From DATFCK01 sp963728975 (GTDB lineage Bacteria; Verrucomicrobiota; Verrucomicrobiia; Chthoniobacterales; UBA10450), in the NCBI GenBank assembly GCA_963728975.1, contig CAVSMF010000002.1, positions 372,001 through 436,000 of the forward strand: a DNA stretch of 64,000 bases, in the 5' to 3' direction. The notes below the pieces were generated by a model. It made no database searches and was not told the origin of the DNA. It saw nothing but the letters and a program-made list of their open reading frames with translations. This document shows, piece by piece, positions 25,971-33,798 of the stretch (positions within the stretch are counted from its first letter, which is position 1; each line of letters starts with the position of its first letter). Position numbers and translations under genes: made by a program.

Positions 25971-26135
25971 GTGGAAGATAAGGACGCCAGTCAAAAGGCT
26001 TTAGAGCAAGTCGAGAAAGCGACCGATTCCGACCGCGCCAAAGGCGAAGATTTGCTCGGCTCCGAAGACTTGAAGCGCCAACTTCGCGAGGCCAAAGAAC
26101 GGTTAGTCGAGGAAAAAAGGTCGAAGAAGCACTAG
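25971..26135 (+). CDS. Small charged coiled-coil protein (54 aa)
   Basis: A GTG-started frame encoding a very polar helix rich in Glu, Lys and Arg (EDKDASQKALEQVEKATDSD, later LKRQLREAKERLVEEKR). Codon pattern and uniform helical content look protein-like, but there is no clear ribosome binding site. It is convergent with the Schlafen-like gene, ending four bases from its stop. Unrecognised. Confidence 0.35.
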   Translation: MEDKDASQKALEQVEKATDSDRAKGEDLLGSEDLKRQLREAKERLVEEKRSKKH

Positions 26136-26138
26136 ACG

Positions 26139-27560
26139 TTACTTCTGCTTCTTTTGGTATTTCATACCCCCGAATGCTGCGCCTGGGACCGCCTGAATCT
26201 CCCCCTGCTTAGCCATATTGCTAAGAATGCGCTTCATTTGGTCGCTGTCGCGGATATGCGTAATTTCTCGGGCTTGTTTATTTTTTATCGTAGGATGTTC
26301 GTCTAGATAGTTTTTGATCGTCTGTTCCGGAGACGCCAGGGGCTCGTGCCGGATCGTCACCATGACGTCATTATCTAGTTCTTCGATCTGCGGCTCTTTG
26401 AGGCCTAGCTGATGCATTTTCTCACACGCGGTATTCCACCCTTCGCCCACGTCCCTATTCGGCGGATTCGGAAACTTATTTAGCAGCCTGACAATAGCTC
26501 CATTCCTTGCGAATCTTTCTTTCCGGATGTTCTTCGGAGTAACGTGCGCTGGCAACCTACCAGGACTCTGTATCTCAATTCGATTATCGAAAATCCGCAC
26601 GTGAATATCGTCTGCGATGTTGTAATCCCTGTGAATGACAGCGTTTGTAATCATTTCATGGAGAGTTTCGGGAGGGTATTGAATTTCTTCCAAGCCGCTC
26701 GCGCCCATGAGCGGGATTTTGTTTGTTTCCTTGGTTGTAACTTCCACGGCCCCCTTGATCTGATCGTAGAGACAACCTTCCACTGTGATCGGAATGAAGG
26801 TGAGAACGTCGCGAAACCCTTCGGCTTCTTTAGTCTCGTAGCGATAAACTTTGATACCGCAGCGTTTTGGTAGTTGCGCTTGGGGTTCCTCTGAAAACAA
26901 CAACACGCCAGCAACCGTCGGCATATCATTAACGATCAATGACTGCTTCGTTAGCCACGGGATAGGCTGAGCATTCGGAACTACATTTTCGAGAAACTTT
27001 CTAACGATAGGTGAATCTGTGATTACCTCTTTGGCCGTTTGAACAGGATGACCTTCAAACGAAGTAACGCCCTTGGTAAATTCTAGGCGCTTTAACTCAT
27101 CCGGAGTTGTCTGTGGAAGATTTTGAGCGCCACGGCCCCGCAGGTATGCGATGCCTTCGGTCGATTTTATTACGCCCTGAGTTCGCGTTACCTGAACGTG
27201 CAAGACAAGGCCGCGATGCCTGGGGCAACGCAGGAGCTGATATTGGAAGTCTTTTCCAAGTGGGAAATGTTTTTGGAAGGCCTGTAGATGGCCGTTAGCG
27301 GATTCTGGGTCTGGAAAACCATCCCAGAAGCGACGTTTCACGTTGCCGCCTAGCACCTGCTCGCCAATACCGATGTAGAGATCGCCTCCATCCGTATTGG
27401 CAAACGCCGAGACAGTCCGGCTTAGCTTTGAGGGGCTAATCTCCTTGGCCTTAGCCTCTGAGAACTGCCCTTCCTCAATGAAGGTGACCCGCTCGGCTTG
27501 CGCCTCGTCTATCTCAATACCTGCCTGGTGGTTAGGGAATAGCTCTAGAACTTCGGACAT
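26139..27560 (-). CDS. Schlafen AlbA_2-domain / GHKL-like ATPase protein
   Basis: A 473-residue protein with an N-terminal AlbA_2 (Schlafen-like) domain (FIEEGQFSEAKAKEISPSKL, then TVSAFANTDGGDLYIGIGE), and a central HATPase_c_4-type region with an N-box-like EMITNAVIHRDYN and a G-box-like RIEIQSPGRLP. A winged-helix-like tail follows. Such proteins are widespread, often annotated as transcriptional regulators or RecG-related, and some sit in defence islands. The DNA is more AT-rich than the core genes. It is divergent from a transposase, with a 68-base gap full of TTCCGGAA motifs. Confidence 0.75.
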   Translation of the reverse strand: MSEVLELFPNHQAGIEIDEAQAERVTFIEEGQFSEAKAKEISPSKLSRTVSAFANTDGGDLYIGIGEQVLGGNVKRRFWDGFPDPESANGHLQAFQKHFPLGKDFQYQLLRCPRHRGLVLHVQVTRTQGVIKSTEGIAYLRGRGAQNLPQTTPDELKRLEFTKGVTSFEGHPVQTAKEVITDSPIVRKFLENVVPNAQPIPWLTKQSLIVNDMPTVAGVLLFSEEPQAQLPKRCGIKVYRYETKEAEGFRDVLTFIPITVEGCLYDQIKGAVEVTTKETNKIPLMGASGLEEIQYPPETLHEMITNAVIHRDYNIADDIHVRIFDNRIEIQSPGRLPAHVTPKNIRKERFARNGAIVRLLNKFPNPPNRDVGEGWNTACEKMHQLGLKEPQIEELDNDVMVTIRHEPLASPEQTIKNYLDEHPTIKNKQAREITHIRDSDQMKRILSNMAKQGEIQAVPGAAFGGMKYQKKQK

Positions 27561-27568
27561 ATATTTTC

Positions 27569-27626
27569 CTCACTTCCGGAAAGTTTATTATTGACTTCCG
27601 GAAGTGTCAAGCCCAAGATTCCGAAG
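27569..27626. promoter_or_regulatory. TTCCGGAA operator cluster between divergent genes
   Basis: ACTTCCGGAAGT, a perfect 12-bp palindrome extended to TTGACTTCCGGAAGTGTCAA, lies at 27591-27610. Partial copies lie at 27571-27582 (CACTTCCGGAAA) and 27618-27627 (ATTCCGAAGT). The palindrome overlaps a TTGACT -35-like box for the rightward gene. The Schlafen-like protein or a partner could bind here; that is inferred. Confidence 0.5.
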
Positions 27627-27628
27627 TT

Positions 27629-28516
27629 ATGGCAAACCAGAGACTCAGCAAGGAGAAGCAAGCTTTAGTTTTGGCCGCGCTGTGCGAGGGCACACCTATT
27701 GAAGCGGTCGCTCGGATGTTCCGGATCGGCACAAATACGATCACGCGAGTCATTCGTGAAACCGGCGAAGCGTTCGCCGATTACATGAACCAAAACTTTC
27801 GCGACCTGCCATGCCAGAGGATTGAGATGGACGAGCAGTGGCAGTACGTCGGCTGTCACGCTGGCCGTATGCCCAAAACCAAAGCGGTTTGGGAGCCGAA
27901 GGACAAGACGCGCGGAGACTTCTGGCTCTGGGCCTGCATAGACGCGGACACGAAGCTCGTTTTCTCGCACAAGGTTGGGAAGCGCGACCGTTGGACTGGC
28001 CGCGAGTTTGTTCAGGACGTGCGCAACCGCGTGAAAGGCCCAGTCCAGATCGCCACCGACAATTTCAAGCAATACCCCTGGCATATCCGAGAGGCGTTCG
28101 GATACCAAGGATTCAGCTACGGAATGGAGACAAAGATATTCGGCGAGCCGGAACTGCTGGACGGAACGCTGGCCCGTCTTGGCAAGAACGAAGGCGTTCG
28201 CAAGATGGTCACAGCGGAGCGCAAGGCGGTAGTAGGCTCGCCGGACTTAGCCAGCGTTACCACTTCGCACATCGAACGCCTATTCCTGAGCGTCCGACAG
28301 GAGCTAAAGCGATTTCAGCGGAAGGGACTAGGCTATTCCAAAGACCTAGAGACTCACAAGCTGGCGGTTGCGCTCCACCTAGGCGTTTACAATTTCGTTC
28401 GAACTCACAAGACACTAGAACGACGCCAGCGGTTGCGGCGGGAGTTGAGCTTGAGCGTGGGATTTAGAACGCGTCGTGGACATGACGGAGGCATTTATGC
28501 GTCGAAAAGCGGATAG
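27629..28516 (+). CDS. IS1-like DDE transposase (single frame)
   Basis: A 295-residue protein with an N-terminal helix-turn-helix (AARMFRIGTN-type: VARMFRIGTNTITRVIRETG) and a DDE-type core: first Asp in EMDEQWQYVG, second in ATDNFKQYPW, and a Glu in SHIERLFLSVRQELKRF. The ending LGVYNFVRTHKTLERRQ is typical of IS1-related transposases common in environmental bacteria. No clear terminal inverted repeats or target duplication were found, so it may be an immobile or domesticated copy. A hairpin (GACGAAA/TTTCGTC, 28580-28600) lies after the stop. Confidence 0.75.
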   Translation: MANQRLSKEKQALVLAALCEGTPIEAVARMFRIGTNTITRVIRETGEAFADYMNQNFRDLPCQRIEMDEQWQYVGCHAGRMPKTKAVWEPKDKTRGDFWLWACIDADTKLVFSHKVGKRDRWTGREFVQDVRNRVKGPVQIATDNFKQYPWHIREAFGYQGFSYGMETKIFGEPELLDGTLARLGKNEGVRKMVTAERKAVVGSPDLASVTTSHIERLFLSVRQELKRFQRKGLGYSKDLETHKLAVALHLGVYNFVRTHKTLERRQRLRRELSLSVGFRTRRGHDGGIYASKSG

Positions 28517-28685
28517 CGCTTTCGAAGAAGCCTTCGCTGAAGCCTGGGGGGATTGACACTCCCTACGCGCTTAGGGATTGACGAAAGCGGCTTTTTCGTC
28601 TCATTATTCATCTAATCAGGTGAGCAAAAATGACTCTGTTTAGGTCTAAACTAGGTGTACCAACTGCTTTAAAATCTTCGCCGCG

Positions 28686-29012
28686 ATGACAAATCTTGCC
28701 CTTCAAGCACGCATAGAATGGAAAGTCTGTAAAGACAACGGATCGGGCTACTGGATTGCGGTTTGCAAGCCTTTGAAGCAAACCGTTTCCGGCGAAACAT
28801 GGGCTGAATTGAACGAGTCAATTGGTCAAACACTGCAATTATTGTTTCGTGAATTGTTGGAAAAAAACGAGTTGGCTTCGTTTTTGCGGAGTCACGGCTG
28901 GAGGTTCGATCAGCCAGTGCCTGAAAGACGCCGCAATATTCGCTTCGACGTTCCTTGGAAATTAGTTGAACGTCGAGGGGCGCATGTCAACGAAGCAGCA
29001 CTTTGTTCGTAA
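28686..29012 (+). CDS. HicB-like antitoxin candidate
   Basis: A 108-residue protein with an N-terminal beta pattern resembling HicB (GYWIAVCKPLKQTVSGETWA then ELNESIGQTLQLLF), that is, the degenerate RNase-H-like fold with the 'G-x-T-x-x-E' turn. The C-terminal half is basic and not a recognisable ribbon-helix-helix. The identification leans on the HicA-like gene that overlaps it by 29 bases. It could instead be an unrelated small protein. Confidence 0.5.
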   Translation: MTNLALQARIEWKVCKDNGSGYWIAVCKPLKQTVSGETWAELNESIGQTLQLLFRELLEKNELASFLRSHGWRFDQPVPERRRNIRFDVPWKLVERRGAHVNEAALCS

Positions 29013-29223
29013 AGAACACTTCGTTAACAAGCTGCGGGATCTCGGATTTAAGTTCGTTCGAGAAGCTTCTAAGGTAGAACTTTGGCGGCAACGTGGTACC
29101 GGAAATCTCATCACTGTTCCACGGAGGGATTTGATACCGGAAACTCACGTAATTTGCTCGCTGAACCAATGCGGGTGCGGTAGGTCCGAAATCGAAGCGT
29201 TCCTCGCGGCGGCAAAAAGCTAA
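28984..29223 (+). CDS. HicA-like toxin candidate
   Basis: A 79-residue basic protein with the double-stranded-RNA-binding-like pattern of HicA: LRDLGFKFVREASKVELWRQ, then NLITVPRRDLIPETHV and a final helix EIEAFLAA. Canonical HicA ribonucleases carry a catalytic His in a GSH motif before the second strand; here the place reads ASKVEL, so the usual His is missing. It is either a divergent member or inactive. The ATG at 28984 (MSTKQHFV) is preferred to an upstream in-frame one. Confidence 0.5.
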   Translation: MSTKQHFVRKEHFVNKLRDLGFKFVREASKVELWRQRGTGNLITVPRRDLIPETHVICSLNQCGCGRSEIEAFLAAAKS

Positions 29224-29878
29224 TCGTTTCGGCTCAATCTGAGCCCAAACGTACCGAATTAATCCAGTACGTAATTTCCGCGAAAGCGGAAAAGACAGAT
29301 CAAACCGTGTACCGAGGGGAGTTCTAATCTCCATACCGAATCGGCACCCCAACACCCATCGATTTTATATGACATATATTGTCTGATGTTATTAAACTAT
29401 TTTGCCGGGGCCGAAGGATCGCGCCTCCTCCGTCCCTACTTACACACCGGTTTGCCCAGCCGCCCTATGGATGGCGGTTTCGGTGCGCCGGAACGTCTTT
29501 TGTCCTAATTTGCGTTGTTGGAAGGGCAAAACAGGCTTTCAACCCAGCGCTAATAAGCGCTTGCCGGCTACCACCGGGCCGTGGATCTCCGCGATGCGGA
29601 GTCGTACGCTCTAAGCAGACGATATTTTCGGCATCATTTATTCCGTAAACTGCCTATCGATTGGATATACAGAATTTTATTATGTAAATATCGGATGATC
29701 GTTTTGGTCGGTTTGGCCGCTTTTCCGGGCGGTTTCCTCCCGCTTTTTCGTGCTATTTGCGGCCCGCGCCTCGAGTCGAGGCGCTATCTTTCCCGATGTC
29801 CCCAATCTTGACCCGTGGACCATAGATGGTAGCCTGCCGCAACACCTCCTCCATCCGTTTCCTGCCGCTTTTTTACTC
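29224..29878. other. Long gap without a convincing gene
   Basis: About 650 bases with no supported gene. The frames that exist lack a ribosome binding site and family signal. A small palindrome (GCCGCCCTATGGATGGCGGT, about 29459-29478) is present. The right part, an AT-rich stretch near 29660-29700, may hold the promoter of the next gene. Confidence 0.4.
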
Positions 29879-30520
29879 ATGCGAGACTTCTTATATAGAG
29901 TTGCACTGATCACCTGCGTTTCCTTGATCTTTGCGCCCGCGTATCGGGTTGCCGGCCAGGAAGCGGTCGGCACGCAACCCGATGACGTTACCCTGGAACC
30001 GACCCCAATTCCGCAAACGCCAGCCGAAGGGCCCAAGGAAAAAAAGGCGAAGGCGAATAAAGAAGAATCGGGATTGAGCGAGCGGGAACGGCTGATCAGG
30101 GATATTCAGAAAACAATGACGCCGGAAGATTTCGAGGCTTCCGGCCTGAACAAGTTGTCGGTGGCGGAACTGAGGAACCTCCAGGGCTGGCTGCGCGGTT
30201 ACCGGCAAACGACTGAAGCAAAAGCGACTAAGAAGGCGACGGCGGAAGCGGCCGCGGGTACGGCGCCGGAGACAGTGCCACGGCTCGGTCGCGATGAGGT
30301 GAGCAAAATTTATAGTCGCGTGGACGGAGATTTTAGAGGTGTGACCGGTGGCACGGTCATCAAGCTTGAGGATGGCACGGTCTGGCGGCAGGCAAATTCA
30401 GACGATCGCCTTTACGCGAAAATTACCGATCACCCGCCGGTTTCCCTTAGCCACAGCCTGTTCGGCTACAAGATGATGGTCATCGGCACCGGCGAATTCT
30501 ACGTCAAGCCGGTGAAATAG
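29879..30520 (+). CDS. Hypothetical secreted protein (213 aa)
   Basis: An exported protein: signal peptide MRDFLYRVALITCVSLIFAP (cleavage near VAGQE), a Pro/Lys-rich low-complexity linker, a helical part (LSERERLIRDIQKTMTPEDF) and a C-terminal beta-rich region with KLEDGTVWRQA and YKMMVIGTGEFYVKPVK. The 'EDGTVWRQ' strand resembles small secreted domains of unknown function found in other bacteria. The internal ATG is preferred to an upstream start because it yields the signal peptide. Confidence 0.6.
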   Translation: MRDFLYRVALITCVSLIFAPAYRVAGQEAVGTQPDDVTLEPTPIPQTPAEGPKEKKAKANKEESGLSERERLIRDIQKTMTPEDFEASGLNKLSVAELRNLQGWLRGYRQTTEAKATKKATAEAAAGTAPETVPRLGRDEVSKIYSRVDGDFRGVTGGTVIKLEDGTVWRQANSDDRLYAKITDHPPVSLSHSLFGYKMMVIGTGEFYVKPVK

Positions 30521-30527
30521 CGTTTTC

Positions 30528-30552
30528 GGACGGCCCGGCGGTCCGTCCCTAC
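30528..30552 (-). repeat. GTAG-headed REP-like palindrome after the secreted protein gene
   Basis: On the minus strand GTAG then GGACGGACCGCCGGGCCGTCC, head plus hairpin. It lies between the convergent secreted-protein and lysC genes and could also act as a transcript end. Confidence 0.55.
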
Positions 30553-30560
30553 CATTTTCT

Positions 30561-31811
30561 TTAGCTAAGAGGCCGCGTCGCGGTCGTGGTGGGCGCCAAT
30601 CGAGCCAGGCCGAATTCCTGATGGATCGATTGAGCGGCGCGCTCGGCGTCTTTTCCATCCACGACCACCGCGATCTTGATCTCGGAAGTGGAGACTAACT
30701 GGATATTGATCCCGCCTTTGCCGAGGCATTCGAACATCCGGGCGGCGACACCGGAGTGCGATCGCATCCCGATCCCGACCACGCTCAACTTGGCGACGCC
30801 ACTGGCGGTGTTGAGCCGGCTGGCGCCGATCGCGTTTACGACCGGCATCAAGACTTTGCGGGCGTCTTCCAGCTCGTCCTCATGAATCGTGAAAGAGATG
30901 TCGGTTGTTCCGCCGCTGGACGCATTTTGCACAATCATATCGACGATGATGTGGGCGGCGGCGATATTGGAAAAAATGCGGCCGGCAATGCCGGGCTGGT
31001 CGGGCACGCCGGCCACGGTAAGTTTCGCCTGGTTACGGTCGAGGCTGATCCCGCGGATGAGCACGTCCTCCATGCTTTCGGTTTCTTCCTTGGCGACGGT
31101 GCCGCTTTTTGATTTGAAACTGGAGCGGACTTCGAATTCGATCCCGAATTTCTTGGCGAATTCGACTGCGCGCGATTGCATTACTTTGGCGCCGCCCCCG
31201 GCCATTTCGAGAAGCTCGTCATAAGCAATTTCGTCGAGCTTCCTGGCATCGGTCACGACGCGCGGGTCGCAGGTGAAGACGCCGTCCACGTCAGTAAAGA
31301 TCTGGCAGGCATCGGCATTGAGCGCTCCGGCGAGGGCGATGGCAGTGAGATCGGACCCGCCACGTCCCAGGGTAGTCGTTTCCCCCTCGTCCGTTTGCCC
31401 CTGGAAGCCGGCGACGATGACGATGTAATCGTCGGCCAGGAGCTCGTGGATTTGCCGCGGACTGACGTTAGCGATACGCGCCTTGGTATAACGGCGATCG
31501 GTTAGGATACCTGCTTCCGCGCCGGTCAAAGAGATCGCTTTGCCTCCGAGAGCGTTCACCGCCATCGCGGTCAAAGCGCTGGCGGCGCGCTCGCCGGTCG
31601 AGAGCAGAATATCGAATTCGCGGGGCGTAGGCTGCCCGTGGAGTTGATTTGCCAGTTTGATCAGATTGTCGGTTACCCCGGCCATGGCTGAGATGACGGC
31701 CACAACCCGGCACCCTTCCCGCTGAGTTTGAATCAAACGCTGAGCGACATTTTTAATCCGCTCCGCATCGCCGACCGAAGTGCCGCCGTATTTCTGGACA
31801 ATCAAACGCAT
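30561..31811 (-). CDS. lysC: Aspartate kinase
   Basis: Phosphorylates aspartate, the first step toward lysine, threonine and methionine. The kinase core starts VQKYGGTSVGD and contains FTDVDGVFTCDPR (nucleotide/Asp region). Two ACT domains follow (LTVAGVPDQPGIAGRIF and LSVVGIGMRSHSGVAARMF), the usual place of feedback inhibition by lysine or threonine. At 416 residues it is a normal monofunctional enzyme. Threonine synthase lies upstream on the same strand, beyond a 580-base repeat-rich gap, so the two are probably not one transcript. Confidence 0.95.
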   Translation of the reverse strand: MRLIVQKYGGTSVGDAERIKNVAQRLIQTQREGCRVVAVISAMAGVTDNLIKLANQLHGQPTPREFDILLSTGERAASALTAMAVNALGGKAISLTGAEAGILTDRRYTKARIANVSPRQIHELLADDYIVIVAGFQGQTDEGETTTLGRGGSDLTAIALAGALNADACQIFTDVDGVFTCDPRVVTDARKLDEIAYDELLEMAGGGAKVMQSRAVEFAKKFGIEFEVRSSFKSKSGTVAKEETESMEDVLIRGISLDRNQAKLTVAGVPDQPGIAGRIFSNIAAAHIIVDMIVQNASSGGTTDISFTIHEDELEDARKVLMPVVNAIGASRLNTASGVAKLSVVGIGMRSHSGVAARMFECLGKGGINIQLVSTSEIKIAVVVDGKDAERAAQSIHQEFGLARLAPTTTATRPLS

Positions 31812-31825
31812 GGCGCGGGCGTAAT

Positions 31826-32407
31826 AGTTTAAATAGGATTAACGGGATTTTGCAGGATTAAAGAGGAACGAATCCAATTCTGTTTCTGCCGTAAATCGTG
31901 TCTATTGACCTGGGCAACTGGGAAGCCGGCACTGGTTGCGAATATCCGAATGGAGTCAGCGGGACTTTGCGGCATCAAAAAAACCAATCTTGTTAATCCT
32001 GCAAATCAACCGATTCGTTTTCGCTCAACTGGGGCCAGAGTCAAATGCGGATCGATCAAGGACATCTAAAACCGGCTCGGCAGCGCCGGCTATTTTTAGA
32101 CGGGATTAACAGGATTTTGCAGGATTAAAGAAGCGGATCCGGGGCGACTAGGAAGTCGCCTCTCCCAGTGGGGCTCCGCAACTACGCGATCTAGCAGCCT
32201 TTGCAGATTAAACACCCAATCCTGTTAATCCTGTCTAGTCCCTTCCATGCCCACAAAGCGATCCAGCGGAACAAATTACTGCCACAGATTCACACCGATG
32301 AAACACAGATGGAAAACCGTGAACTTAGCACTCCAAATCCGCGTCAATCCGTGTCCATCCGTGGCTTCGCTTTTGAATCCTGTTAATCCTGTAAATCCTG
32401 TCTAGGG
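31826..32407. repeat. Repeat-rich gap: GGATTAACAGGATT and CACAGAT families
   Basis: Direct copies of GGATTAACGGGATTTTGCAG near 31833 and 32103, inverse copies (TTGTTAATCCTGCAAATC, CCTGTTAATCCTGTCTAG) near 31982, 32220 and 32377, and a CCACAGATTCACACCGATGA unit near 32281 with its inverse near 32342. The last copy runs into the end of thrC. No gene is seen. These are known kinds of dispersed repeats; here they cluster in mirrored pairs. Confidence 0.65.
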
Positions 32408-33503
32408 ACTGATCGCTTGAAGCACTGCCTTGGTTGTTGCCGGTACCGGATTAATCTTCGCCACCTTGGTCGCGAGCACGTCGGGATCTTTCAAGCCGTG
32501 TCCGGTAACGGTGCACACAATCCGGGTCTCGTCCGCGACCCTGGCAAAGGAATAAGCCGCCGATTCTTTCCCGCAGCATTTGAACAAACCCGCAATCGAG
32601 GCGGCGCTGGCCGGTTCCACAAAAATGCCTTCGTTACGCGCCAGCCAGGTCTGGGCCTCCAGGATTTCGTCATCGGTGACAATATCGATTGCGCCTTTTG
32701 ATTCTTCGATGGCAGCGCGGGCCTGTTTCCAGCTGGCGGGGTTTCCGATCCGAATCGCCGAGGCAATCGTTTCCGGATTTTCCACCACCCGGTTGTGAAA
32801 AATCGGAGCGGCGCCCGCGGCTTGAAATCCAATCATCACCGGCGGCTCCGGTCGATTTATTTGCGGATTCGTATTCCCGATAGCCAGCCCAATAAGCCGT
32901 GATATTACCGGCATTGCCCACCGGCAAAATGTGGATATCGGGGGCATCACCGAGAACATCGACAATTTCGAATGCGGCGGTTTTTTGGCCGGCGATGCGG
33001 TCCGGGTTGATCGAGTTAACGATCGAAAAGTTCGGACGTTGGCCCAGTTCCCTAACGATCCGGAGGGCGTCGTCGAAATTGCCCTCGATAGCGACAATCT
33101 TTGCCCCGTAGACGAAGGCCTGGAGCAATTTGCCACTGGCGATTTTTCCAGCAGGCAAAACCACGGCACAACCGATGCCGGCGCGGGCGGCATAAGCGGC
33201 GGCCGAGGCGGAGGTGTTTCCGGTCGAAGCGCAAATCAAGGTTTGGGCGCCGTGTTCGATGGCCCGGGAGACCGCCACGGTCATGCCGCGATCCTTGAAC
33301 GAGCCGGTCGGGTTAAGGCCTTCGTATTTCACGAAGACTTCACAACCCCGTCCAACCCGCTGACTTAGCCGCGGTGAATAAATGAGCGGGGTATCGCCTT
33401 CGCCTAACGAGATTACGGGAGTGGCATCGGAAACGGGCAGATAGGCGCGATATCGTTCGATCACTCCCCTGCCCCGTCTCAGGTTGTCGGTCGCAGCGAT
33501 CAT
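32402..33503 (-). pseudogene. thrC: Threonine synthase, frameshifted
   Basis: Converts O-phosphohomoserine to threonine using pyridoxal phosphate. The N-terminal part is intact: EGDTPLIYSPRL, the cofactor lysine in NPTGSFKDRGM, and PVGNAGNITAYWAGYREY. After that the first frame turns to nonsense, while the family sequence goes on in another frame as PPVMIGFQAAGAAPIFHNR to the true end (VTGHGLKDPDVL). The break lies around 32840-32875. Because the enzyme is usually essential for threonine, a single-base assembly error is as likely as a real mutation. Both halves are otherwise well conserved. Confidence 0.85.
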
Positions 33504-33558
33504 GAGCTGCTAAAGGTAGCGGCGAATGACTCAATCGCCATCTCTCAGTCTCCGCCCG

Positions 33559-33583
33559 CGGGCTCGCGGGAGCTCGCCCCTCC
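33559..33583 (-). repeat. GGAG-headed palindrome, single copy
   Basis: Inverse complement of GGAGGGGCGAGCTCCCGCGA and a few more bases, matching the left arm of the pair at 13875-13978. Confidence 0.45.
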
Positions 33584-33677
33584 GGAAGATTCGTTTGCAG
33601 CGGCCGGATCCTTCACTCCGTTCCCGCCTTGGCCGGGTATCGGCGTGGCAAGCAGGATGAGAATTTGGAGGAGTGCT

Positions 33678-33700
33678 GGGGTCTGACACAGACGCCCTAC
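33678..33700 (-). repeat. GTAG-headed REP-like palindrome upstream of the E1-E2 gene
   Basis: Inverse complement of GTAGGGCGTCTGTGTCAGACCCC, nearly the same element as at 17699-17721. It lies about 100 bases before the dehydrogenase start. Confidence 0.55.
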
Positions 33701-33798
33701 AACTGGGAGCGAGCATACGAAAAGCGTTGCAAACTAGGGGCGGTTGTTTTCCCTTAGCGACGTGCTTGCATGGTAATCGCTGTGAAGAGCACAGATTT

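Noticed and set aside
27561..28620. Complete IS element with terminal repeats
   Set aside because: I could not find matching terminal inverted repeats or a target duplication around the transposase gene.
29379..29648. 89-codon and overlapping frames in the gap after the HicA-like gene
   Set aside because: No ribosome site, no family signal, several competing frames of similar length.
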